Positions 55,752 to 64,000 of a DNA stretch of 64,000 nucleotides are shown in pieces (the stretch's first letter is position 1; each line of letters begins with the position of its first letter). The notes beneath the pieces were generated by a model. The model ran no database searches. It saw only the letters and a list, made by a program, of their open reading frames with translations, and was not told the DNA's origin. The position numbers and the translations under genes were made by a program. Source of the stretch: Anabaena sp. UHCC 0187 (GTDB lineage: Bacteria; Cyanobacteriota; Cyanobacteriia; Cyanobacteriales; Nostocaceae); contig NZ_VILB01000009.1 in NCBI RefSeq assembly GCF_009712035.1, forward strand, positions 1-64,000. The letters are read 5' to 3'.

Positions 55752-58700
55752 ATGACTCAAGCATCTACAAATGAAACCCAGTATAGAGGAATTAATCGGA
55801 CAATTTGTATCGGTTTAGGTGGAACTGGTAGAGATGTATTAATGCGAATTAGAAGATTAATTGTTGACCGTTATGGAGACTTAAATAACTTACCAATTGT
55901 TAGTTTTGTTCATATAGACACAGATAAAGCAGCAACACAAGTCACAGGGATTAGAACAGGAAGTACCTATCATGGTGTTGATCTGAGTTTTAAAGAATCT
56001 GAAAAAGTCAGCGCTACCATGTCATCGAAAGATGTCACCATGTTTGTAGAAGGACTAGAACGGCGTTCAGAATATAATAGTTATGGTCCTTATGATCATA
56101 TTGGAATCTGGTTTCCGCCTCAATTATTGCGGAATATTAAAGCAGTAGAAGAAGGTGCAAAAGGTATCAGACCTGTAGGAAGATTAGCCTTTTTTCACAA
56201 CTATCAAAAAGTAAAAACAGCAATTGAAACAGCAGAAAGACGCACCAGAGGACATGAAGCTTTATTGCTGAAATCCGGCTTTAAAATAGATCCAGGATTA
56301 AGTATTTTTGTTGTTGGTTCTCTTTGTGGTGGTACAGGAAGCGGGATGTTTTTAGATATTGCTTATAGTCTGAGAAATCTTTATGGTGAACAAGGCGCTC
56401 GCATTTTTGGCTATTTAGTAATTAGTCCAGAATTGTATGGTAATACTACTAGAATGATTGCGAATACCTATGCTGCATTAAAAGAACTAAATCATTACAG
56501 TAATCCTGGTACAGAATTTGCAGCTTGTTATGATATTGAAAATTTATCAATTATTCAAGAAAAACGTCCACCTTTTGATTATGCTTATTTGCTATCTCAT
56601 CAAACAGGGGGAGAATATGAAATACTTACCCAAGGTAAGCTATGTAATGTAATTGCTCATAAAATAGGTTTAGAATTTTCTGGTGAATTAGCTCCAGTGA
56701 TTAAAGGAAATCGAGATAATTTTCTACAACACCTAATTCAATCGGACAAACATCCTCGTCCTAATAGCCAGATATACTTAACATTTGGACTATCGGCAAT
56801 TTATTTTCCTCGTGATACTATCATTCAAATAGCCTTAACAAAAGTTAGTTCAGAATTAATCAAATTCTGGTTAAATGGTAAAGGTCAAAGTCCTGATCCT
56901 ATCAACTTACTTGAACAATTTTTAATTCAACATCACTGGCATAATGATTTAGTAAAACGAGATGGATTAACTAATAAATTAGCGGAGTCTGTAGAAGAAT
57001 CTAACAAGACTTTTAGTAATAGTATCAAAACTTGGCAGACTAAATTATCAAGGTTAATCTCCGAATCTAAAAATAAAGATGATCGTGTAAATATTCGTCA
57101 GCAGTTAGCGACAGAATTTTATAAACAATTTCGCACTGTGCAACCAGGAGAAACAGAAAGTATTCGCGGTTATTGGTTAACTAAATTGATACAAGCTGCT
57201 CCTAAAATCATCAAAGAACTTAGCACGAATATTGATGATTATTTAATTAAGTTACTTACACCAATAGAGGCTAACTTTGCTATTAAAAATGGTCGTAATT
57301 GGTTAGAAGCATTGCAATATGAATTGCATAAATATCAACGTGATTTGCAAGAATCAATAGCTGACTTGGGGGGAATGAAACGCATAGAAGACGTAGAAAG
57401 AAAGTGGGATAATACTGACCAAATTATTGAAGAACTGGAAAATAGATTTATCCTGATTGGCAATTTAAAGAATAATCAATTTCAAGACGAATGTAAAAAA
57501 GCTATCCAGGAAGTTTGTAAACTAATTAGGCATAATTTTGATTTAACAGTTATCCAAGAAACACTAAAAATTGTTAGTCAGTTACAAAAGCACGTTCAAG
57601 AAAGAGAAAAAGAAGTTGCTGCTTTTAGCAGTTTAGTAGAAGACTTACAAAGTGCTTATGAAAAAGAGGAACGAGAATTAAAACAATTAAATTTTGATGA
57701 AATGAGTGGAGAGGCAATTTTTGATAGTGAAGATATAGAGCTTTGCTATCAGACAATGTTACCAGAAAATGATCTGCGTCCGCAATTAGTCTTAGCAAGT
57801 TCAGCAATTACAGAAACATCGGGTAAAGGTTCATCTTTGGCATTTTTCCTAAATATAGAAAGAGCTACATACTCCCAGCTAAAACAAGAAATTGATCCCA
57901 CAGTTGTTAAAATATTTGCTTTTCGTGGTAGCAATATTGTCAATTCTGTAATTAAACGCTTCATGCGAAAATATTCATCATCTGCTGGTTCAACTCGTTT
58001 AACACAAATTATGCAGGAAGCTCAACCCTTACTGCGGTTAAATTTGAATGATCCTTATTTCCGAGACGAGGATGATAAAAGTAGTAAATTAGTAGGATAT
58101 AAAGATACAGATGAATCAGATGTGACAGATTTCAAAAAACTCCTCACACAAGATTTAGGGATTTCTACAAGTGTTTTAAAAGCAATACAAGCAGATGATG
58201 AAATCTTAATTGTCAATGAGTATGCAGGGTTTCCATTGAGATTAATTAGTAGTTTGGAAAGAATGAGAAATCCATATTTACGAGAACAAAGTTCTGGAAC
58301 ATCTTTTTTACATAATGATTCTCGTGCTTCTTTTCCTGATATCATTCCCCCAGATGCTAGAAGAATGGAAGAACTGGAGGATATTTTTTATCCTTGTTTA
58401 GCATTAGAATTGTTACAAGAAAATCAGAAAAATAAGGAATTAGAATTTCAACATTATGATTCTTTCCAAGATAGTTACTATACTGCTGCTGTCAGTGAAA
58501 ACTGGATGGAAGCCTTGGAAGATTTGGCAAATAACCGCAATATGGCGGATACTTTGCAGAAGATTTTAGATGATACAATTTCTAAAATGCAAAATAATCC
58601 GAAATTATGGGAAAATGAATATCTGCCGAAACTACGTCAATTTCCAGATAAGTTGAAGCAAATACCCGAAGATAGTCAAAATTTTCCCTATATACAAAAA

Positions 58701-59003
58701 GTATATGTCTCACCAGACAATATTCAACCTACAGTTAAGGAAGGGGTAATAAATCGTTTTTGGAAGAAAATGGAAGGTAAATTGAGAAATACAAATTCTC
58801 TTCCACCCACAGACAATATAGAAAATCAAAAAGCTCTTACTGGTGAAATAGTTCGTAATTTTTCTACAGAGAATAATAATCAAAATCAAGATAAATTACG
58901 TTCGGAATTAGCACGAGTTAAAGAATTGTTGGATGATGACTTGATTACTCAAGAAGATTATGAGATACAAAAGAAAAGAATATTACAGAAATATCTAACC
59001 TAA
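55752..59003 (+). CDS. Tubulin/FtsZ-like protein, system gene 2
   Basis: A 1083-residue protein of the bacterial tubulin-like (Tubulin_2) type. The N-terminal GTPase region has an early glycine loop (ICIGLGGTGRDVLMRI, 18-33) and the tubulin signature-like VGSLCGGTGSGMFLDIAY (188-205), which binds GTP phosphates in FtsZ and tubulin. The middle 600 residues are helical and coiled-coil rich. The last 35 residues (ELARVKELLDDDLITQEDYE onward) match the short C-terminal SHOCT pattern. It follows the VWA gene by 18 bases with AGGAG before the ATG. Predicted to form GTP-dependent filaments; this is inference. Confidence 0.85.
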   Translation: MTQASTNETQYRGINRTICIGLGGTGRDVLMRIRRLIVDRYGDLNNLPIVSFVHIDTDKAATQVTGIRTGSTYHGVDLSFKESEKVSATMSSKDVTMFVEGLERRSEYNSYGPYDHIGIWFPPQLLRNIKAVEEGAKGIRPVGRLAFFHNYQKVKTAIETAERRTRGHEALLLKSGFKIDPGLSIFVVGSLCGGTGSGMFLDIAYSLRNLYGEQGARIFGYLVISPELYGNTTRMIANTYAALKELNHYSNPGTEFAACYDIENLSIIQEKRPPFDYAYLLSHQTGGEYEILTQGKLCNVIAHKIGLEFSGELAPVIKGNRDNFLQHLIQSDKHPRPNSQIYLTFGLSAIYFPRDTIIQIALTKVSSELIKFWLNGKGQSPDPINLLEQFLIQHHWHNDLVKRDGLTNKLAESVEESNKTFSNSIKTWQTKLSRLISESKNKDDRVNIRQQLATEFYKQFRTVQPGETESIRGYWLTKLIQAAPKIIKELSTNIDDYLIKLLTPIEANFAIKNGRNWLEALQYELHKYQRDLQESIADLGGMKRIEDVERKWDNTDQIIEELENRFILIGNLKNNQFQDECKKAIQEVCKLIRHNFDLTVIQETLKIVSQLQKHVQEREKEVAAFSSLVEDLQSAYEKEERELKQLNFDEMSGEAIFDSEDIELCYQTMLPENDLRPQLVLASSAITETSGKGSSLAFFLNIERATYSQLKQEIDPTVVKIFAFRGSNIVNSVIKRFMRKYSSSAGSTRLTQIMQEAQPLLRLNLNDPYFRDEDDKSSKLVGYKDTDESDVTDFKKLLTQDLGISTSVLKAIQADDEILIVNEYAGFPLRLISSLERMRNPYLREQSSGTSFLHNDSRASFPDIIPPDARRMEELEDIFYPCLALELLQENQKNKELEFQHYDSFQDSYYTAAVSENWMEALEDLANNRNMADTLQKILDDTISKMQNNPKLWENEYLPKLRQFPDKLKQIPEDSQNFPYIQKVYVSPDNIQPTVKEGVINRFWKKMEGKLRNTNSLPPTDNIENQKALTGEIVRNFSTENNNQNQDKLRSELARVKELLDDDLITQEDYEIQKKRILQKYLT

Positions 59004-59075
59004 AATAGCCTTTTTATGGGTAGTTAATCACTACCCACTTTTAATAATCTTCCTACACTACCAAAGGTCATTTTT

Positions 59076-60686
59076 ATGCCACCATTACCACCTTACTTAA
59101 TTTTTGTCACTGTTTTTCTGGTTGTCATTCCATCTCTAATTACTATTTTTCTTCGTGTATCTCTTTATCGCTATTTGATAACTTCGACTAATAAAATCCA
59201 AAGATTAATTAACACGGGACTACGCGGAGAACAACCAAAAATTGTTCAAACATTAGAAGATAGATTTCAGCAAGCTAGTAAACAGTTAGAACAGGTAAAT
59301 ACAGGAGCATTAATAGATCAAATTTATAGTCAGGAAAAAATAAATGGTAAGGGATTAACCTGTGAACAAATAGATTATTTATGTCGAATTTTACCAAATT
59401 TATTGTTAGCATTTGGATTATTAGGAACTTTTTTAGGTATCACCATTAATTTATCTACTTTGAGTCAAACAATTAATCAAGTTAATGCAAGTGATGTTAG
59501 TAATTTAGTTACTGAATTAAAGAAACCATTGGAAGGAATGAGCATTGCATTTACTACCAGTTTAACAGGACTATTTTTTAGTGCTGTGTTAACAGTATTC
59601 AATTTTCTTTTTAATAGTGGACTTGCTAAATATCGTCTGATTAGTTCTTTAGAAGATTATCTAGATAATATTTATCTTCCTGAAATTCAGGGTGATAATC
59701 GTCTTGATAAAATAGTCAATAAAATGGTATCCCAACAAGATGTATTTTTAACAAATTTCGGGGAAACAGTGCGGGAAGCTGTAGAAAAATCTATGGGAAA
59801 AGTAGCACAGCAAATTGCTGACGGAAATAAAGAAGCTACAGAATTAGCTAAACAAGTTTATGAAAGATTTACGGAAGCATCTGGTGTTATATCTAGTGCT
59901 GCTAATGAATTTAAAAATTCTATGACAGAGTTAAATTCAACATCTCAGATATTTAAAGAGTCGGCTGAAACTTTCAATGAAAGTCAGTTTCCTTTAAAAT
60001 TATCATTAGCTACAGTAGATTTGAGTAATACACAGCAAAAATTTTCGGAATCAGCAACAAGTTTAGCTCAAACAACGGAATTGATTATAAATGCCTTAAT
60101 TGAAATAGAAAATTGTAGTCAAAGTTTAATTAATTTAGGGGAAGATATTAAAGGTATTCATCAAACCTCAATTCAAGTATTAGATTTACATCAAACCAAC
60201 CAAAATCTTTTAGGTGAAATTATTCCTCAACTTCAAGAAGGAGCTAATAGCTATGAAAAGGCAGTTAATAAACTGGATGCTTTAGATCAAAAAGTACATG
60301 ATAAAGTTAATAATTTAGATGAATTAATAACAGCTATTAATCATTTATTGGAAACCGTAAAAATATATACTTCAGAAGTTAATTTTAGCATTGCAAATAA
60401 CCCACAAATTCAAACTTTTGTGGATAGTATAGAAGGATATGTCCAGCAATTTAGTCTTGAATTTGCTAATATTCAATCAGATTTAATCAAATCCTTAGAA
60501 AATAATAATTCCCAACTAATTTCCGAGTACCAAACTGTGAGTAATACTATAATTCAAGGAATTAATAAACAAACCAGTATCAATACGCAAGGTTTTCAAA
60601 GGGTCATCGGTAATCTTCAGGAATGTAATAAAAATCTTTATGATACAAAAAATTCTATTATCAGACTCAAAAAAGAGGGCGAATAG
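59076..60686 (+). CDS. MotA/ZorA-like membrane protein, system gene 3
   Basis: A 536-residue protein. Membrane helices lie at about 7-27 (FVTVFLVVIPSLITIFL), 106-126 (LPNLLLAFGLLGTFLGITIN) and 153-180 (GMSIAFTTSLTGLFFSAVLT). The GLLGTFLGI and GMxxAFxTSLxGL motifs are those of MotA/TolQ/ExbB proton-channel proteins and ZorA. After residue 200 a coiled coil of about 330 residues follows, as in ZorA tails. Likely forms the channel of a stator with the next gene. 72 bases after the tubulin-like gene. Confidence 0.88.
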   Translation: MPPLPPYLIFVTVFLVVIPSLITIFLRVSLYRYLITSTNKIQRLINTGLRGEQPKIVQTLEDRFQQASKQLEQVNTGALIDQIYSQEKINGKGLTCEQIDYLCRILPNLLLAFGLLGTFLGITINLSTLSQTINQVNASDVSNLVTELKKPLEGMSIAFTTSLTGLFFSAVLTVFNFLFNSGLAKYRLISSLEDYLDNIYLPEIQGDNRLDKIVNKMVSQQDVFLTNFGETVREAVEKSMGKVAQQIADGNKEATELAKQVYERFTEASGVISSAANEFKNSMTELNSTSQIFKESAETFNESQFPLKLSLATVDLSNTQQKFSESATSLAQTTELIINALIEIENCSQSLINLGEDIKGIHQTSIQVLDLHQTNQNLLGEIIPQLQEGANSYEKAVNKLDALDQKVHDKVNNLDELITAINHLLETVKIYTSEVNFSIANNPQIQTFVDSIEGYVQQFSLEFANIQSDLIKSLENNNSQLISEYQTVSNTIIQGINKQTSINTQGFQRVIGNLQECNKNLYDTKNSIIRLKKEGE

Positions 60687-60724
60687 CAAAGTAAATCATA
60701 TTCATTCACAAAGACATTTAACTT

Positions 60725-61468
60725 ATGGCACGTCGTTCACGCTACACTGAATACAATGAAGATTTAAATGTTTGGCAAGCATTTACAGATTTGATGTCTA
60801 ATGCTTTTATGATATTAGTTTTATTTTTATTTCTGACTATTATTATATCGCAAATCACTAAAGATAAAAATAAACCTGCTCAAAATTCAGTCACTTTAGC
60901 TGTGAAAGTCAAACAATTAGAGGATCAAGTAAAATATTTAAAAACCAAAATAAAGCCAGAAAAACAATCAACAGATACACCCCCAATCATAGTTATCAAA
61001 GATCAAGGTGATTATAGATTCGCTTCTGGTAGTGCGGAAATTCCTGCGAAAATGTCAATTTATATATTGAATCAAATAGTGCCGGAAATAGAAAAAAGGA
61101 CTAAACAATATGGTATTAATGTTGTGGAAATCATTGGACATACAGACGGACAAGCTAATGGTAAAGTAATTAGTAATTTAGATGTAAATTTAGAAAATGT
61201 AGCTAGTGGTAATTTAAAAGTAGGAAAACTACAAGCAGGTTCTAATGCTGATTTGGGATTAATGCGGGCTTTGTCAGTTGTCACGGTCTTGGGTGAGATC
61301 CAAAAAAAACAAGGTAAACTATCTGGACTATCATTTCGTGCTTATTCTGCGGCACAATTAATATTACCAAATGGACAATTTGCAGGGATAGCGCGGAAAG
61401 AGGATGTCACCCGAAGACGAATTGAAATACGCTTTACCCGCTTGGGAGAAGTCCAAGAAGTTCGCTAA
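60725..61468 (+). CDS. MotB/ZorB-like OmpA protein, system gene 4
   Basis: A 247-residue protein with a single helix at 20-43 (FTDLMSNAFMILVLFLFLTI) containing Asp22, the position of the proton-carrying Asp in MotB and ZorB. After a coiled linker (LAVKVKQLEDQVKYLKTKIK), residues 95-245 form an OmpA-like peptidoglycan-binding domain (VEIIGHTDGQANGK, ADLGLMRALSVVTVL, TRRRIEIRF). It follows the MotA-like gene by 38 bases. Together they would make an ion-driven stator anchored to the cell wall. Confidence 0.9.
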   Translation: MARRSRYTEYNEDLNVWQAFTDLMSNAFMILVLFLFLTIIISQITKDKNKPAQNSVTLAVKVKQLEDQVKYLKTKIKPEKQSTDTPPIIVIKDQGDYRFASGSAEIPAKMSIYILNQIVPEIEKRTKQYGINVVEIIGHTDGQANGKVISNLDVNLENVASGNLKVGKLQAGSNADLGLMRALSVVTVLGEIQKKQGKLSGLSFRAYSAAQLILPNGQFAGIARKEDVTRRRIEIRFTRLGEVQEVR

Positions 61469-61530
61469 AAAATCACATTGATACTGGTAGATTGGATCAA
61501 CAACCTCACCTCTTACCCTTACTTTGAATT

Positions 61531-62037
61531 ATGCCAAATCTTCACGAACTAATTGACAGTAATTTCCATCATCCACACTACGGACGATTACTACAGCATC
61601 GTGATCATCGTAATCCCAGTATTTTACACTACTCCGTACAACTTAATGATTGGGATTCTCTAGCGTGGGAACCAATTCATGCTGGTAAAGAAAAAGATAC
61701 TGGAAGGCTGGCAATTTGGCCTATTGATTGGAATCATTTTCAACCTGACCAAGCACGAAGTTGGCACAGAGAACAGATACATCAGGCTTTGCATATTTCT
61801 GTGAAAGAGTTTCACGAAAACTGGCACTATGAACTTTATCGCTTCAATTGCGAACATTGGGCGCGAGTTGTATCAACAGGAGACTGTAGATGCTACCAGA
61901 TTGCTGAGTTCAAAAAGTTGCAAGACATTCCTGTTCTCGGTTTTCTGATTGTAGGTTTTGCTGGAGCAGTAACAGGCGCATGGGAACATAATGGATATGC
62001 TCAAAAAGTAGTTGAAAAAGTTTGTAGTGCAGCATAA
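61531..62037 (+). CDS. LRAT-like NCEH protein
   Basis: A 168-residue protein with the FNCEHWARVVSTG segment (Cys107) typical of lecithin retinol acyltransferase-like, NlpC/P60-related papain folds. The usual upstream HHGI-type His motif is not seen; His33 in ILHYS or another residue may replace it. A hydrophobic C-terminal stretch (IPVLGFLIVGFAGAVTGAW, 131-149) could bind a membrane. It lies 62 bases after the OmpA gene in the same direction and may be part of the system or only a passenger. Activity uncertain. Confidence 0.6.
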   Translation: MPNLHELIDSNFHHPHYGRLLQHRDHRNPSILHYSVQLNDWDSLAWEPIHAGKEKDTGRLAIWPIDWNHFQPDQARSWHREQIHQALHISVKEFHENWHYELYRFNCEHWARVVSTGDCRCYQIAEFKKLQDIPVLGFLIVGFAGAVTGAWEHNGYAQKVVEKVCSAA

Positions 62038-62048
62038 TAATCTATCCC

Positions 62049-62102
62049 TTTCAAGGTGAATAAAAACTTGAGTGAAAAAAAGATTTTCGAGTCACCTTGA
62101 AA
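62049..62102. terminator. Inverted repeat between convergent genes
   Basis: TTTCAAGGTGA (62049-62059) and TCACCTTGAAA (62092-62102) form an 11-base inverted repeat with a 32-base loop. It lies between the LRAT-like gene and proC, which converge, and may terminate either. Confidence 0.55.
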
Positions 62103-62110
62103 AGTTATTA

Positions 62111-62932
62111 TCACCCTTTCCCCAATTCTTGAGCGCGTTCTTTTGAGGCTTTCACGGCTTCAATAACAGCGGAACGAAAACCGGCTTTTTCCAAGGCGCT
62201 GACACCGGCAATAGTTGTCCCACCAGGACTGGTAACTCTGTCTTTGAGTTCAGCGGGATGGATTTTTGTTTCTTGTATTAGTGTGGCTGTTCCTAAGACT
62301 GTTTGTACAGCTAGTTGTTTAGCGATCGCTCTTGGTAAACCCACAGCCACACCACCATCGGCTAAAGCTTCGATCATCAATGCCACATAAGCCGGGCCAC
62401 TGCCAGATAATCCTGTCACCGCATCCATGAGGCTTTCCGGTACTTCCACAACTTCCCCCACAGCGGTGAAAATCTGCTGTGCTGTTTGTTGGTGATGGGG
62501 ATGAGTATATGCACCTAAAGAAATTGCCGTTACCCCTGCGCCTACTGTGGCGGGAGTATTAGGCATAGCCCGAATTATGGGAACTTGGGGAAAGGCTGCT
62601 TCCAATTGTTTTAAAGTTACACCCGCCAGTATAGAAATAATTAGGGGTGAATGTTCTGTGGGGAGAATATCTGCTAATTCTTGGGCGATCGCACTAAATA
62701 TTTGGGGTTTAATTGCCAACATCACCGCTGTTTTTGCTTCCCCTAACACTAGGCTGTTATCTGTGGTGACAACTACCTCATATTTCTGCTCTAAATAACT
62801 GCGGCGTTCAGCTTGGGGTTCACTGACGATGATTTCTGAACCTTGATAAATACCACTGATAATAAGGCGGGATAATAGAGCTTCTCCCATTACCCCACCG
62901 CCAATTAAGCCAAATTTTATATTCATTTTCAT
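62111..62932 (-). CDS. proC: Pyrroline-5-carboxylate reductase
   Basis: A 273-residue NADPH-dependent enzyme completing proline synthesis. Rossmann start FGLIGGGVMGEALLSRLI, then AVMLAIKPQIFSAI, IIRAMPNTPATVGAGVTA, the conserved AVTGLSGSGPAYVALMIEAL and the C-terminal RVTSPGGTTIAGVSALEKAG. Full length; ATG at 62932. It is downstream of sepF on the same strand, an arrangement usual in cyanobacteria. Confidence 0.97.
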   Translation of the reverse strand: MKMNIKFGLIGGGVMGEALLSRLIISGIYQGSEIIVSEPQAERRSYLEQKYEVVVTTDNSLVLGEAKTAVMLAIKPQIFSAIAQELADILPTEHSPLIISILAGVTLKQLEAAFPQVPIIRAMPNTPATVGAGVTAISLGAYTHPHHQQTAQQIFTAVGEVVEVPESLMDAVTGLSGSGPAYVALMIEALADGGVAVGLPRAIAKQLAVQTVLGTATLIQETKIHPAELKDRVTSPGGTTIAGVSALEKAGFRSAVIEAVKASKERAQELGKG

Positions 62933-63022
62933 TAGTCACTAGTTAGTGGTCAATTATTAATAGTTAATCATCCTTGTCAATTAATTGGGGATTTAAAACT
63001 ATGAACTAATGACTAATTTAGC

Positions 63023-63625
63023 CTACTGTGCCATGCGAGTGGGTTCATTTCCCCAAGTAGGAGTGGCTGCTGTGGCTGCGGGACGGACGGGACGGGCTGC
63101 TGGTTGGGGTACTTCATGGATTAAACCACCTTGGGTGCTAACTTGCACGCAACTGGGGGTAAACAAGAAGATGCTTTCACCAATTCGTTCTTGATGTCCG
63201 TCTAAGGCATAAGTACCACCAGCAACAAAGTCAACTGCTCGTTGAGCTTGGTCGGGGTCCATGATGGTCAAGTTCAATACTACTGATTTGCGTTCGCGCA
63301 GTGCTTGAATCGCCTGGGGCATTTCTTCAAATGTGCGAGGCTCAAGGACTAGAACTTCAGAGATTCCATTAATTGCGCCTGGCATACCAATAACGTTACT
63401 CATAGGTTTAGATACTGTTGCAGCTACTTCTTCTGTAGTTGTGGGTGAATTTTCCCGCCAACGCCGATTGGGAGGAGTAGTTTCCTGTGGGGCTGGTTGG
63501 GGATTTTCCTGTTGATAGATATTCTGATAATTATTGGCTGTATCAGCTTCTTCTTCGTAGTATTCGTATTCTACCTGCTCATTCAACCCTACAAAATCCC
63601 TGAGTTTAGAAAATATATTGCTCAT
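63023..63625 (-). CDS. sepF: Cell division protein SepF
   Basis: A 200-residue SepF (Cdv2 in cyanobacteria), which anchors and bundles FtsZ at mid-cell. The N-terminal membrane-targeting helix [15 protein letters not shown] is followed by an acidic linker and the SepF core: [40 protein letters not shown] and [20 protein letters not shown]. The C-terminal 35 residues are Pro/Ala rich. proC lies about 90 bases downstream. ATG at 63625. Confidence 0.96.
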   Translation of the reverse strand: MSNIFSKLRDFVGLNEQVEYEYYEEEADTANNYQNIYQQENPQPAPQETTPPNRRWRENSPTTTEEVAATVSKPMSNVIGMPGAINGISEVLVLEPRTFEEMPQAIQALRERKSVVLNLTIMDPDQAQRAVDFVAGGTYALDGHQERIGESIFLFTPSCVQVSTQGGLIHEVPQPAARPVRPAATAATPTWGNEPTRMAQ

Positions 63626-64000
63626 GTTGTATGCTCCCGGATTAAAATTCCCCTAATTTTCCTGGCTATAAGTTACATTAAAGTCCCTTGTAGGCAGTAG
63701 TCGTAACTATAGTAGATGTTTGACGTAGCAATTGTACTACTGATTTTAGTCTTTAGTACAAATTCTCAATTATCAACAGATATTCATGTTAATGCCTGCA
63801 CATTAACGAATCTGTAACAATGAGTTAAAATTATAGCCTAATGATCCTTAAAAACAAAGGTGCTATTAAACCTTTTTAAATTCAGGATTACTGACAAGCG
63901 TATTATATTTTTTGACAATTAACAATAGTGGAAAATATAAGTTCTCAAATGATTGTCAATCATCCTGTCTGGGATCACAGCCCCAGTCATGACTAAGAGC
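63626..64000. other. Upstream region of sepF
   Basis: 375 bases to the window edge. AT-rich; no ORF or RNA gene seen. Should hold the sepF promoter. Confidence 0.5.

Noticed and set aside
59076-61468. A Zorya anti-phage system
   Set aside because: The MotA- and MotB-like genes resemble zorA and zorB, but no zorC, zorD or zorE-type gene is adjacent; the partners are a VWA protein and a tubulin-like protein. I treat it as a ZorAB-like relative, not canonical Zorya.

Overview
The window is chromosomal DNA from a cyanobacterium, most likely a filamentous Nostocales (Anabaena/Dolichospermum/Nostoc group). The evidence is: HIP1 octamers (GCGATCGC) scattered throughout; tandem heptamer repeats and very short dispersed palindromes between genes; a XisI-family gene; an HpsE-type hormogonium-polysaccharide glycosyltransferase; cyanobacterial families such as Ycf35/DUF1257, DUF2997, DUF3727 and Uma2; and phylloquinone (menB) and fused ribBA genes. 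The DNA is AT-rich and genes lie on both strands in short operons.

Layout. 1-6 kb: subtilisin-like protease, a small Cys-rich protein, menB, a metallo-beta-lactamase-fold hydrolase and surE. 6-14.6 kb: a surface-polysaccharide cluster with an hpsE-like gene, then a duplicated module (GT4, variable middle gene, GT2, start of another GT4) in which the middle gene is a sulfotransferase in copy 1 and an FkbM methyltransferase in copy 2. 14.7-24 kb: pheS, a decayed Uma2 gene, a WD40 protein, the DUF2997-Ycf35-ferredoxin operon, Uma2-HigB-HigA, an orphan xisI and a large GHKL ATPase. 24.6-31.4 kb: eno, argC, ribBA and a lytic transglycosylase. 31.6-34.3 kb: a small membrane-protein gene split by a complete group II intron encoding an RT-HNH protein. 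34.3-46.5 kb: DUF423, ftsW, proB, a YqeG phosphatase, DUF3727, ruvX, a GNAT protein, a DUF790 (Bax1-like) nuclease overlapping an XPB-like helicase, a class III adenylate cyclase and a response regulator-kinase hybrid. 47-51.7 kb: a TPR protein and a Ski2/Mtr4-like helicase. 51.9-62 kb: an accessory island. 62-64 kb: proC and sepF.

The most interesting region is 51.9-62 kb. A two-gene restriction-modification system (endonuclease plus C5-cytosine methyltransferase) is followed by debris of two toxin-antitoxin genes (hicB and vapC fragments). Next comes a compact same-strand cassette: a VWA protein with one membrane segment and a possible FHA-like tail; a 1083-residue tubulin/FtsZ-superfamily protein ending in a SHOCT-like motif; a MotA/ZorA-like three-helix membrane protein with a long coiled coil; a MotB/ZorB-like protein with one helix and an OmpA-like domain; and a small LRAT-like NCEH protein. 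This looks like an ion-driven stator coupled to a tubulin-like GTPase. VWA, FtsZ-like and OmpA-family genes have been predicted from genome context to form a membrane-remodelling system, but the MotA-type coupling and the link to a restriction-modification island deserve testing.

Other notable points: a 29-base dispersed palindrome apparently inserted in frame into one duplicated glycosyltransferase; a second short palindrome at the exact junction between the methyltransferase and the truncated hicB; and a GHKL ATPase with a possible nuclease-like tail next to a toxin-antitoxin pair.
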